DNA from: CAIQPV01 sp963719855
GTDB lineage: Bacteria; Pseudomonadota; Gammaproteobacteria; Burkholderiales; Gallionellaceae
DNA: 64,000 bases
Assembly (NCBI GenBank): GCA_963719855.1
Contig: CAVRDK010000001.1
Location: 434,001 to 498,000 of the forward strand
Direction: 5' to 3'
Shown here: piece by piece, positions 7,222 through 15,332 of the stretch
Layout: every line of letters begins with the position of its first letter
How positions within the stretch are numbered: the first letter of the stretch is position 1
The notes under the pieces: generated by a model
Seen by the model: only the letters and a program-made list of their open reading frames with translations
Databases searched by the model: none
What the model was told of the DNA's origin: nothing
Program-made: the position numbers and the translations under genes

Positions 7222-8814
7222 TTATATGGTATCCGGCAAACCGGTGTCAGCCTGTTGTGCGCATTGGACTCGCCCACCACAGCTTCCCTTGGCTCCTTGT
7301 GTACAAATGACCTGATTGCGCCCGCCTTTCTTCGCTGCATAGAGCGCTTTGTCGGCACGCGCAACGAAGCTCTCTTCGGTGTCGCCATGCTCCCAAGCTG
7401 CTACGCCGAAGCTGCATGTTACCTTGCCGACGGCAGGAAAATCCGTGTTCTCGATTTGCTTTCTGAGCTTCTCGGCTGCAACTATGGCTTCGTCGCAATC
7501 TTCGTCCCTGAGCAGCAGGACGAACTCCTCGCCACCCCAGCGGGCGAAAAAATCGGTGGTTCGAATCTCGCCGATGACGAGGCTCGCCATGGTTTTCAGT
7601 ACTTTGTCACCGCCGTTATGCCCATAAGTGTCGTTGATGAACTTGAAGTGATCGATATCAAACATGACCAGCGCCATCGGAGTCTCGGTACGGCGCTTCC
7701 TATCCGCTTCCTCGCCGAGAACCTGTGCGAACCGAAGCCGGTTGTTGATGCCCATCAAAGGGTCGGTAACCGCAAGGTAGTCCTTTTCTATCAACAACCG
7801 TTCCGCAATGTCCAGCAACTGGTTGAAACTGCGTGAGATGCGTCCAATCTCATCCGACGAATCGGCAGGGATGCGGCAGTGGAAATCTTGGCTGGAGGCA
7901 ATAAGTTCCATACTCGCCAAGGCCCTATCGAGGGCGCGCAGCAGGGAGGTGGTTGCTGATAAAGCCAAGATGAGGGCAGCAAGGCCAGCAGCCAGTGTGG
8001 CGATCGCCCCGATGCGCATAGAGTATTGAAGTTGTGCGAGTTCGACTTCCGCCTTCTGCTCGATCAATTTCAGCGAGCGATCTTCGACGGCTTTCAGATG
8101 ATCAATCGCCGAAGTGGACATCGACCACCAAGCCTGCTCATTAAGTTGCTGCGGCAGCTTGCCAGTGTCGACGATCTGAGTCACCGTTTTTAGTGTCTGC
8201 TCGACTTCCTGTCCCGAGAACTTTGTGTTGAATGTATCACGTAACTCGGGCGAGGCTTCCAGCATGAATTTACGCCTTTCCTCGTCGTGAAGGCTCTTGA
8301 GTCGGATCAGGCTGTTGAGCACAAGGATATCGTTGTGCTTTTGTACGATCCAGTAGCCTAGCGTCGCTCGCATTTGCCCGAGGTATTCCTTTGTCGCAGC
8401 CAGTTGAGTAAGCGCGGCGACATCGGCATTGGCGGCCGCATCGGATTCACGGGTCAGCCGATCCATTTCATCAATGAGGCTCTGGATCAGTTTGTTGTAT
8501 TCGTTCCGGATCGTCAGTTGCTCAGTCGCGGCGGTTGCCGCCGTTTTACGCACTCGAGCAAGGGATTCGTCGAAGCCGACAATGTGGACGTCTGTTCTGG
8601 ACAGCCGAGACAAAGCTATATTGGTATGTCCGATCTGTTCGGCGAGTGCTTGGCCTTCAGCCTTGGAGTGATTGATAGCCGTCAGGCCACGCTCCTTTTG
8701 CATCTCGTGCGTCGCACGGGAAAGTGCGCCGACGGCCTTGATGTTTTGCGCCACCACTTCGATGGCTTGGAACTGAGAGGCATAGCTGAGTTTTTGCACA
8801 TAAATTTGACCCAC
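7222..8814 (-). pseudogene. diguanylate cyclase, 5' end removed by IS21-family element
   Basis: The remaining ~520 aa carry a periplasmic sensor resembling the NIT (nitrate/nitrite-sensing) fold (ALSRATHEMQKERGLTA, RATLGYWIVQKHNDILVLN), a transmembrane helix near 265-290 (IGAIATLAAGLAALILALSA), a HAMP segment, and a GGDEF domain with intact catalytic motif GGEEF at about 427-431. The first residues (MGQIYVQ) are encoded by the IS end, so the native N-terminus with its first membrane helix is missing. No convincing continuation was found beyond the IS right end. A GTG at 8812-8814 inside the IS could still start a soluble-ended fragment, but correct membrane insertion is doubtful. Confidence 0.8.
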
Positions 8815-9367
8815 CTAATGCAATAAATTGCATCCAAATTTGACCCACGTATAGATACTGTCCTGCTCAATATTTGAGCGGGAGTAAACAGGAGTGATCA
8901 ACGTGGCGATATTAAGCAGCATCAGGCGTTGGCATTTACGCGATAACATGCCGATTCGAGAGATAGTCCGCAAGACCGGAATCGCTCGAAATACCATCAG
9001 GAAGTATTTGTCCAACGAAGTTGTTGAGCCGAATTATCCTAAACGCAAGACCCCGAGCAAGCTGGATGACTATGCTGTGAGTTTTTGCACATAAATTTGA
9101 CCCACCTAATGCAATAAATTGCATCCAAATTTGACCCACGTATAGATACTGTCCTGCTCAATATTTGAGCGGGAGTAAACAGGAGTGATCAACGTGGCGA
9201 TATTAAGCAGCATCAGGCGTTGGCATTTACGCGATAACATGCCGATTCGAGAGATAGTCCGCAAGACCGGAATCGCTCGAAATACCATCAGGAAGTATTT
9301 GTCCAACGAAGTTGTTGAGCCGAATTATCCTAAACGCAAGACCCCGAGCAAGCTGGATGACTATGCT
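8787..9367. repeat. 291-bp tandem duplication of the IS21 left end
   Basis: The block from TGAGTTTTTGCAC at 8787 to CTGGATGACTATGCT ending at 9076 recurs from 9078 with a 291-bp offset. The two copies look identical by eye, including the terminal repeats, the istA promoter region and the first ~60 istA codons. Copy 2 continues into full istA. The junction is TATGCTGTGAGTTTTTG, with 1-2 extra bases. It looks like an insertion of one IS end into or next to another, or slippage during transposition. Confidence 0.9.
8894..9094 (+). pseudogene. truncated istA start in duplicated IS end
   Basis: GTG at 8894 opens the same reading frame as istA, but after ~61 codons (DDYAV) the frame enters the second IS copy and stops after SFCT. 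It encodes only the N-terminal helix-turn-helix part of IstA (MPIREIVRKTGIARNTIRKY). It could in principle bind the IS ends without catalysis; it is most likely just a by-product of the tandem duplication. Confidence 0.75.
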
Positions 9368-10702
9368 GCCAAACTGGCGGCATGGCTAAAGACAGAGGCC
9401 AGCAAGGGACGCAAACAGAAACGTAGTCTCAAACAACTTTACCGAGACTTGGTGCAGTTGGGCTTTACCGGTTCCTATGACCGAGTTGCAGCCTTTGCCA
9501 AGCGATGGCGGCAAGAGCAGCAGGAACTGGCCAAGACCGCTGGTCGCGGCACATTCATCCCACTTACTTTTGCACCAGGAGAAGCATTTCAGTTCGACTG
9601 GAGCGAGGACTGGGCGGTCATAGCAGGTGAACGAACCAAGTTGCAAGTTGCGCACTTCAAGCTCAGCCACAGCCGAGCATTCTTCTTGCGTGCCTATCCG
9701 CTTCAGACGCACGAGATGCTGTTCGATGCTCATAACCATGCCTTCGCAACCTTTGGTGGTGTGCCTGCCCGTGGCATCTACGACAACATGAAGACTGCCG
9801 TGGATAAGGTAAAACGCGGCAAGCAGCGTGATGTCAACATCCGTTTCACTGCCATGGTGAGCCACCACCTGTACGATGCCGAGTTCTGTAATCCTGCATC
9901 CGGCTGGGAGAAGGGGCAAGTTGAGAAGAACGTACGGGATTCACGTCACCGCATATGGAACCAGTTACCAACATTCGGCAGTTTGGCTGAACTCAATGAT
10001 TGGTTGCAACAGCGGTGTGTATCACTCTGGAGCGAGATTACCCATCCTGAGCAGCCTGACCGCAGCGTTGCCGATGTTTATGCTGCCGAACGCCCTTACC
10101 TGATGGCGCTGCCCTGTCCGTTCGACGGATTTGTGGAACATATCAAACGTGTATCGCCGACCTGTCTGGTCACGTTCGAACGCAACCGCTATAGCGTACC
10201 AGCCTCCTATGCCAACCGTCCGATCAGCCTTCGAGTGTATGCCGACCGGCTGGTGTTTGTGGCCGAGGCACAGGTTATTGCCGAACATGCACGGCTGATT
10301 CAACGCAATCCTGCAATTGGGCGAACCATTTATGACTGGCGCCATTACCTGAGCGTATTACAGCGCAAACCCGGCGCATTGCGCAATGGTGCGCCGTTCA
10401 CCGAGCTGCCTGATGCCTTCAAGCGATTGCAGGCCATTCTGCTCAAGCGCCAAGGCGGTGATCGGGAGATGGTTGAGATACTGGCGCTGGTTCTACAACA
10501 TGATGAGTCAGCGGTGCTGGCGGCGGTCGAGTTGGCCTTGGAGGCCGGTGTGCCATCCAAGCAGCATGTGCTCAATCTTCTCAAACGGCTGATTGAGCCC
10601 GCACCACCAGCTCCCATTGATACTCCGCTGACGCTGATGGTCGAACCGCAGGCTAATGTCAGTCGCTATGATGAGCTACGGGAGGTGCGCCATGCAGCAT
10701 GA
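9185..10702 (+). CDS. istA: IS21-family transposase IstA
   Basis: 505 aa, full length for the family. An N-terminal helix-turn-helix (IREIVRKTGIARNTIRKYL) binds the element ends. The DDE integrase core is visible as FQFDWSED (D138), RGIYDNMKT (D200) and GWEKGQVEK (E247). A GTG start follows AACAGGA. It overlaps istB. IstA with the IstB ATPase carries out cut-and-paste or circle-mediated transposition. All catalytic residues seem intact, so the element may still be mobile. Confidence 0.93.
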   Translation: MINVAILSSIRRWHLRDNMPIREIVRKTGIARNTIRKYLSNEVVEPNYPKRKTPSKLDDYAAKLAAWLKTEASKGRKQKRSLKQLYRDLVQLGFTGSYDRVAAFAKRWRQEQQELAKTAGRGTFIPLTFAPGEAFQFDWSEDWAVIAGERTKLQVAHFKLSHSRAFFLRAYPLQTHEMLFDAHNHAFATFGGVPARGIYDNMKTAVDKVKRGKQRDVNIRFTAMVSHHLYDAEFCNPASGWEKGQVEKNVRDSRHRIWNQLPTFGSLAELNDWLQQRCVSLWSEITHPEQPDRSVADVYAAERPYLMALPCPFDGFVEHIKRVSPTCLVTFERNRYSVPASYANRPISLRVYADRLVFVAEAQVIAEHARLIQRNPAIGRTIYDWRHYLSVLQRKPGALRNGAPFTELPDAFKRLQAILLKRQGGDREMVEILALVLQHDESAVLAAVELALEAGVPSKQHVLNLLKRLIEPAPPAPIDTPLTLMVEPQANVSRYDELREVRHAA

Positions 10703-11468
10703 AGCTATGATGACCTCGCTCAAGGCGATCAAGTTGTACGGTATGGCGCAAGCCGTCGACGAACTGGCCAGGCAGAATTCGCCTGCATACCAGAATGCGC
10801 AGGAGATGCTGGGAACTCTAATCAAAGCGGAGATGGCTGAGCGTGAGGTACGCTCTATCGGCTACCAGATGAAGGCAGCCAGGTTCCCGGCCTACCGCGA
10901 CCTGGCGAGCTTCGACTTTAGCCAGAGCGAGGCGAATGAGGCACTGATTCGCCAATTGCATCGCTGTGAGTTTCTGGATCAGGCGCACAACGTAGTGCTG
11001 GTCGGTGGCCCCGGCACAGGCAAGACACACCTTGCCACTGCATTGGGTGTGCAGGCCGTGCAGCATCAGCACCGCCGGGTGCGCTTCTTCTCGACCATCG
11101 AACTGGTCAATACGCTGGAACTCGAGAAGGCCGCTGGCAAGCAGGGGCAACTTGCCAGCCGAATGATGTATGCCGACTTGGTGATTCTGGATGAACTGGG
11201 CTACTTGCCGTTCAGCCAGGCAGGCGGTGCTTTGCTGTTTCACTTCATCGGCAAGCTCTATGAGCGAACAAGCCTTGTGATAACGACCAACCTGAGCTTT
11301 GCAGAATGGGGCAACGTGTTTGGGGATCCAAAGATGACGACGGCACTATTGGACAGGCTTACCCATCACTGCCACATCATTGAGACCGGCAACGATAGTT
11401 ACCGTTTTAAGAACAGCTCGACTCAAACTGGAAAGGGGGGCAAAACCAGAAAACTATCCACAACCTGA
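10692..11468 (+). CDS. istB: IS21-family helper ATPase IstB
   Basis: 258 aa from the ATG at 10692, which follows GGGAGGTGCGCC and overlaps the istA end by 11 nt. Walker A is GGPGTGKT at about 105-112 and Walker B is LVILDELGYL; IGKLYERTSLVITTNL is the typical sensor region. IstB is a DnaC-like AAA+ ATPase that forms decamers on target DNA and activates IstA. An in-frame ATG at 10656 lies inside istA and is less likely. Confidence 0.93.
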   Translation: MQHEAMMTSLKAIKLYGMAQAVDELARQNSPAYQNAQEMLGTLIKAEMAEREVRSIGYQMKAARFPAYRDLASFDFSQSEANEALIRQLHRCEFLDQAHNVVLVGGPGTGKTHLATALGVQAVQHQHRRVRFFSTIELVNTLELEKAAGKQGQLASRMMYADLVILDELGYLPFSQAGGALLFHFIGKLYERTSLVITTNLSFAEWGNVFGDPKMTTALLDRLTHHCHIIETGNDSYRFKNSSTQTGKGGKTRKLSTT

Positions 11469-11542
11469 ACCGTTAAGATATAAACTTAGGGTGGGTCAAA
11501 ATTCGATGCAACACCCGGGTCAGATTTAAACGCAAAAACTCA

Positions 11543-12005
11543 GATAAGGCGTCACCACGAGGATGTTGCTATGCAGGTAGGCACCTTGCAGGAAATTTAA
11601 ACAAGTCAAAAAACGGGAAATCGGCAGATTTAGTAACGGGTTGTCCCGATGGCTAAAAGTGGGGCGCTGTAAACACTTTTAGTCTCCGGATGTAAACACA
11701 TTTAGTCAAACGGACAAAAATGCTTTGAATTTGACGCATAATTTCTGAAAATATTTGACATAATATACATTATGCGAAGTGTTATATTATCCTCCCCGTG
11801 CGAAAGCATGTCACTAAATCTGGATATTTTGACTAACTCACAAGGGTATTCTCAATGTGCGCCGTCAATATAAGCAACAGACGGACACAAAAGCGAGGAT
11901 TAGCGGGTTATTCAACGAAACCACGCTTGAATGGAAAAAAGGTTTTAAGATTTGGCTTGCCGGGTGTAGAGTGCTTTAGTTGAAAAACAAGAGGGGTTAT
12001 TTGAT
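11543..12005. other. gene-poor region right of the IS21 element
   Basis: No supported open frame on either strand. It contains the paired 17-nt repeats at 11668-11707 and an AT-rich palindrome CATAAT-ATAC-ATTATG at 11759-11774 directly after TTGACA (11755-11760). TTGACA could be a -35 box for the protease gene at 12006, but the best TATATT (11783-11788) is 22 bp away, too far for a standard promoter. It may be scar tissue of earlier transposition. Confidence 0.4.
11668..11707. repeat. two 17-nt direct repeats, possible remnant IS end
   Basis: TGTAAACACTTTTAGTC (11668-11684) and TGTAAACACATTTAGTC (11691-11707) differ at one base and are 23 bp apart. Paired short direct repeats of this kind are typical of the ends of IS21-type elements, so this could be the leftover end of a different element. 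The inverted tract GGCTAAAAGTGG lies just upstream. No transposase fragment was seen nearby. Confidence 0.5.
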
Positions 12006-12611
12006 ATGGCTCTAGCAGGGGTGAAAACTGTTATCTGTCATGCTATCGCATTTGTTGCGCTGTGCGCGCCGATATCGGCGCTCTCCGAAACGGTAATCTA
12101 CTATGATTGTAATAGGTCGGATAGAACTATGACGTATCGATCTGAACCTTGCCATGAAAATGAATGGGAAATTAGGCGGTATGAAGTGGATTTGTCGATC
12201 TTTGATAACAGCAATAAAGAATCTGTAGGAATGACGCAGGGTGCACCTATCGAGCTACATCCGAATGCAAGCGGAAATTATACGGTGGAAGGAACCATCA
12301 ACGGACATACAGTTAATTTTATGGTAGATACAGGCGCATCATTTGTATCTATAACGAAACAAGCGGCCTCAGATTTTGGTATAACTGGATGTGCAACTGG
12401 TGAGGGTAAAGCAGGAAAAGGGGAAACAGCTAATGGCATAGTGGATACCTGTACTACCATAGCCAAACAATTAACCTTTAGTGGTTTTCAGTTGAGCGAT
12501 GTGGCAATAACGATCATGCCGGGTACTACGCCTGTCTTGCTCGGCATGAACGTCCTTAAGCAGTTCAAAATTGAAACTACTAACGGTGTAATGCGGATTT
12601 CTAGGCAATAG
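12006..12611 (+). CDS. exported retropepsin-like aspartic protease (clan AA)
   Basis: 201 aa. Signal peptide at about 5-27 (VICHAIAFVALCAPISALSE). The catalytic motif is FMVDTGASFVSI with DTG at 108-110, and the typical C-terminal strand LLGMNVLKQF is present. This is the single-lobe bacterial retropepsin-like family (TIGR02281 type), which acts as a homodimer in the periplasm; physiological substrates are mostly unknown. An N-terminal segment with two cysteines (YYDCNRSDR, SEPCHEN) precedes the domain, as in DUF4124-like modules. A short membrane protein gene follows 12 nt downstream. Confidence 0.85.
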   Translation: MALAGVKTVICHAIAFVALCAPISALSETVIYYDCNRSDRTMTYRSEPCHENEWEIRRYEVDLSIFDNSNKESVGMTQGAPIELHPNASGNYTVEGTINGHTVNFMVDTGASFVSITKQAASDFGITGCATGEGKAGKGETANGIVDTCTTIAKQLTFSGFQLSDVAITIMPGTTPVLLGMNVLKQFKIETTNGVMRISRQ

Positions 12612-12623
12612 AGAGGGGGGAAA

Positions 12624-12974
12624 ATGGTCACTCTGTTACTGGTCTTGGCGGCATTGTTATTCTTGGCGGCGTTTCTCGGACGGAATAAAGCTCAAGTTAG
12701 TTCCGTTCCGGCTCGTTCCTCTTCCGAAAGTCGACTTCTAACTATTTGCTCGGGCGATTCCGGCAAGGTCGCACGTCTCATAGATTATGAGATAAAGAGG
12801 GAACCGGGCTTGCCGCGTCTAAGGGTGCTAGATGCGATGCAAGTCAACCGTGTCGTTCACCCAGAAATAAACGCCCAAAATTTTCAGTGGTGGCACGCCC
12901 AACTTCTGCCAAAGATATTCCTCGCAGATTGGCAATTTCTTCCGCCACATGCTTCACATAGGCGGGCTGGTTGA
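12624..12974 (+). CDS. small membrane-anchored hypothetical protein
   Basis: 116 aa with one N-terminal membrane helix (VTLLLVLAALLFLAAFLG). The middle part, RLLTICSGDSGKVARLIDYE followed by KREPGLPRLRVLDAM, resembles a short betaproteobacterial protein family of unknown role. The last ~44 codons run antisense into the 3' end of tatD, so the natural C-terminus may have been lost or extended. A strong ribosome site (GAGAGGGGGG) precedes the ATG, 12 nt after the protease stop, so the two genes form an operon. Confidence 0.6.
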   Translation: MVTLLLVLAALLFLAAFLGRNKAQVSSVPARSSSESRLLTICSGDSGKVARLIDYEIKREPGLPRLRVLDAMQVNRVVHPEINAQNFQWWHAQLLPKIFLADWQFLPPHASHRRAG

Positions 12975-13617
12975 GTTTGCCGCGATAGGGAACGGGCGCC
13001 AGATAAGGCGCATCGGTTTCGATCAGGATGCGATCCAGCGGAACCAGTTGGGCCACCTCCTTGATCGAGGTGGCTTTTTTGAAGGTGACGATGCCGGAAA
13101 ACGAGATATAGAAATTCATATCAATTGCGGCCTGCGCAACTTCCAGGCTTTCGGTGAAACAGTGCATAACGCCGCCGATTTGGTCTGCGCCCTCCTCCGC
13201 CATGATGCGTAAGGTGTCCTGCGCCGCTTCACGGGTATGCACAATCAATGGCTTGCAACATGCTCTTGCCGCACGGATGTGGGTACGGAAGCGTTCGCGC
13301 TGCCATTCCAAGTCGCCTTTCAAACGAAAATAATCGAGGCCGGTTTCGCCGATGGCGATGACTTTTGGATGCTGCGCCATCTGCACCAGCAGTTCCTGTG
13401 TCGGTTCGGCATCCAGTTCGTAGTCCGGGTGGACGCCAACGGATGCGTAGATTTGCTCGTGCTGTTCGGCGAGCAGTTGAATCTGCGGGAAATCAGCCAG
13501 ATTGACCCCCACACACAAGGCACGGCTGACTTCGTTCTGGCGCATGTTGGACAGAAGCTCATCCAGGTTTGCGACCAGTTCGGGGAAATTGAGATGGCAA
13601 TGGGAATCAATAAACAT
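12844..13617 (-). CDS. tatD: TatD-family metal-dependent deoxyribonuclease
   Basis: 257 aa, the usual length for TatD/YcfH. Metal ligands and signatures are visible: FIDSHCHLNF at the N-terminus, GETGLDYF, PLIVHTREA, GVMHCFT and LIETDAPYLAP. TatD proteins are TIM-barrel nucleases acting in DNA repair or tRNA quality control. It follows holB (12-nt gap) in the conserved tmk-holB-tatD order. The 3' end overlaps the convergent small membrane-protein gene by 131 nt. Confidence 0.92.
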   Translation of the reverse strand: MFIDSHCHLNFPELVANLDELLSNMRQNEVSRALCVGVNLADFPQIQLLAEQHEQIYASVGVHPDYELDAEPTQELLVQMAQHPKVIAIGETGLDYFRLKGDLEWQRERFRTHIRAARACCKPLIVHTREAAQDTLRIMAEEGADQIGGVMHCFTESLEVAQAAIDMNFYISFSGIVTFKKATSIKEVAQLVPLDRILIETDAPYLAPVPYRGKLNQPAYVKHVAEEIANLRGISLAEVGRATTENFGRLFLGERHG

Positions 13618-13628
13618 GGTGAACTCAG

Positions 13629-14645
13629 CTACTGACCTGCCAGCATTAGTTGGCGGTAAGACAAAAGGATGGACTCAAATTGCAGTTTTGGATTCAAGGG
13701 ATGCAGCGCCTCGCGCCGGGCAACCAGCAGTTCCTTCTGGTAACGCATCAAATCAAGCGCGGAGATTTTATCTGATAGTTTTTTAATTGAATCAGTTAGT
13801 TCTGAGTTGTATCTAACCTTTCCGGTGAGCTTTGCACTGCTCAAGTCATAACACCATTGCTGCAACCAGTGAATGACTTTGGCGGGTTCCGTCTTCTGCA
13901 ATTGATCCGCCAAGGCGAATACATCGAACTTGGCGGGTTGCCTGATTTCCTGCAAGAAGCGGTTGTATTCATCTGTTCCTGCGGCCTCTTCGGCAAGGCG
14001 TGCTGCCTGCAATGGGGCGAAACCGGACTGTGCCAGCATTGCTGCCGGATTGTTTATACCCTGCTGTTTTAGCCAGGCGGTGCTGGCCTCAAGCGTGGGC
14101 ATCGGCATGGCAAGCGTCAGACAGCGGCTCAGGATAGTCGGCAGCAATTGCTGTGGTTTGTGCGAGACCAGGATGATCAGCATGCGTGCGGATGGCTCTT
14201 CCAGAGTCTTGAGCAGCGCATTCGCCGCATTGGTATTCATCGCTTCTGCGGGGTGGATCAGCACCACGCGATGACCGCCCCGGTGCGCGGAAAGGTTGGC
14301 GAAGTCCGCCAAGGCGCGCACTTGGTCAACGGAAATCTGGCGCGAGGGCTTTTTCTTGCCCGCTTCGCGCTCCTCACCGTCTTCCGCCTCGGCCAGCGCG
14401 TCAGGTTGGAGCAGGCGGAAATCGGGGTGAGTTTCTTGCTGAAACCAGTGGCAGGATGGGCAATCCTGACAGGCTAATCCGTCGGCGAGCGACTGTTCAC
14501 ACAGCAAGGACTGGGCAAGGTTGATGGCGAAATCGAACTTGCCTATCCCCTGCGGCCCTTTCAGCAAGATGGCATGGGGCAGGCGCGAACGCAACCCGAT
14601 CCAGCGTTGCCAAGGTTCAGCCTGCCACGGGTATAGTTTATTCAT
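13629..14645 (-). CDS. holB: DNA polymerase III delta' subunit
   Basis: 338 aa. Clamp-loader delta' with a modified P-loop (LLKGPQGIGKFDFA), the zinc-binding cysteines (CQDCPSCHW) and the SRC-like motif (TILSRCLTLAMP). The sequence RQISVDQVRALADF is typical. Delta' joins gamma/tau and delta to open and load the beta clamp. It starts 1 nt after the tmk stop, consistent with one operon. Confidence 0.93.
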   Translation of the reverse strand: MNKLYPWQAEPWQRWIGLRSRLPHAILLKGPQGIGKFDFAINLAQSLLCEQSLADGLACQDCPSCHWFQQETHPDFRLLQPDALAEAEDGEEREAGKKKPSRQISVDQVRALADFANLSAHRGGHRVVLIHPAEAMNTNAANALLKTLEEPSARMLIILVSHKPQQLLPTILSRCLTLAMPMPTLEASTAWLKQQGINNPAAMLAQSGFAPLQAARLAEEAAGTDEYNRFLQEIRQPAKFDVFALADQLQKTEPAKVIHWLQQWCYDLSSAKLTGKVRYNSELTDSIKKLSDKISALDLMRYQKELLVARREALHPLNPKLQFESILLSYRQLMLAGQ

Positions 14646-14646
14646 T

Positions 14647-15255
14647 TCAAAGTGATGCCACTATTTTCGCCAAGTCAGACTTAACCTGTTCCGGGGTCTG
14701 GCTGGCGTTGATCAGGGCAAAACGCTGGGGGGTTTTCTTGCAGCGATCCAGATAAGCTTGTCGCACCTTTTCGAAAAAACTACCCTGCTCCTGCTCGAAG
14801 CGATCCAGCGTGACATTGTTTGACAGCCGTTGCCGTGCTACCTCGACAGGGATGTCGAACAGCAGGGTCAAGTCCGGCTGCAAGTCTGCATGCACCCAAC
14901 GCTCCAGTTGCTCCAATTTGGCCAACGGTACTCCCCTGCCCCCACCTTGGTAGGCAAAGCTGGCATCGCTAAAACGGTCAGACACCACCCAGGTTCCCCG
15001 TTGCAGGGCGGGTTTGATGACCTGTTCGATATGTTCAAGACGCGCGGCGAACATCAACAGCGCCTCGGTTTCGGCATGCATGGGTTGGTTCAGCAATATC
15101 TCGCGCAGGCGCTCACCCAGTGGCGTGCCGCCCGGTTCGCGCGTGACCAGCACGTCCAAACCGCGTTGGCGCAGAGTTTCGGTAAACCAGGCCAGATGAG
15201 TACTCTTCCCTGCCCCGTCCACGCCTTCAAAGGTGATGAATTTTGCTTTGTTCAT
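14647..15255 (-). CDS. tmk: thymidylate kinase
   Basis: 202 aa. P-loop FEGVDGAGKST at 8-18, the DR(E/H)-type segment TREPGGTPLGE, and DRFSDASFAYQGGGRG for dTMP binding. It phosphorylates dTMP to dTDP. It normally follows mltG in this cluster; here a PAS/GGDEF/EAL gene is inserted between mltG and tmk. Confidence 0.95.
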   Translation of the reverse strand: MNKAKFITFEGVDGAGKSTHLAWFTETLRQRGLDVLVTREPGGTPLGERLREILLNQPMHAETEALLMFAARLEHIEQVIKPALQRGTWVVSDRFSDASFAYQGGGRGVPLAKLEQLERWVHADLQPDLTLLFDIPVEVARQRLSNNVTLDRFEQEQGSFFEKVRQAYLDRCKKTPQRFALINASQTPEQVKSDLAKIVASL

Positions 15256-15332
15256 TTTTGATATTTTGGCACCTCTAAAAATCCAAATTCGCCACTGATC
15301 GCAGCACTAAACTCAACGGCTGCTTTGGCACC

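Larger units (their letters stand above)
8787..11542 (+). mobile_element. IS21-family insertion sequence with duplicated left end
   Basis: The element is bounded by TGAGTTTTTGCAC at 8787 and its inverted form GCAAAAACTCA ending at 11542, giving the TG...CA ends of IS21. Several repeated blocks near both ends (AATTTGACCCACC/ACG at the left, GGTGGGTCAAAATT and GGGTCAGATTT at the right) match the multiple terminal repeats of this family. It carries istA and istB in the usual overlapping order. The first ~290 bp occur twice in tandem. The flanks (CATAGC left, GATAAG right) show no target duplication, so a deletion or recombination probably followed insertion. Confidence 0.9.
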
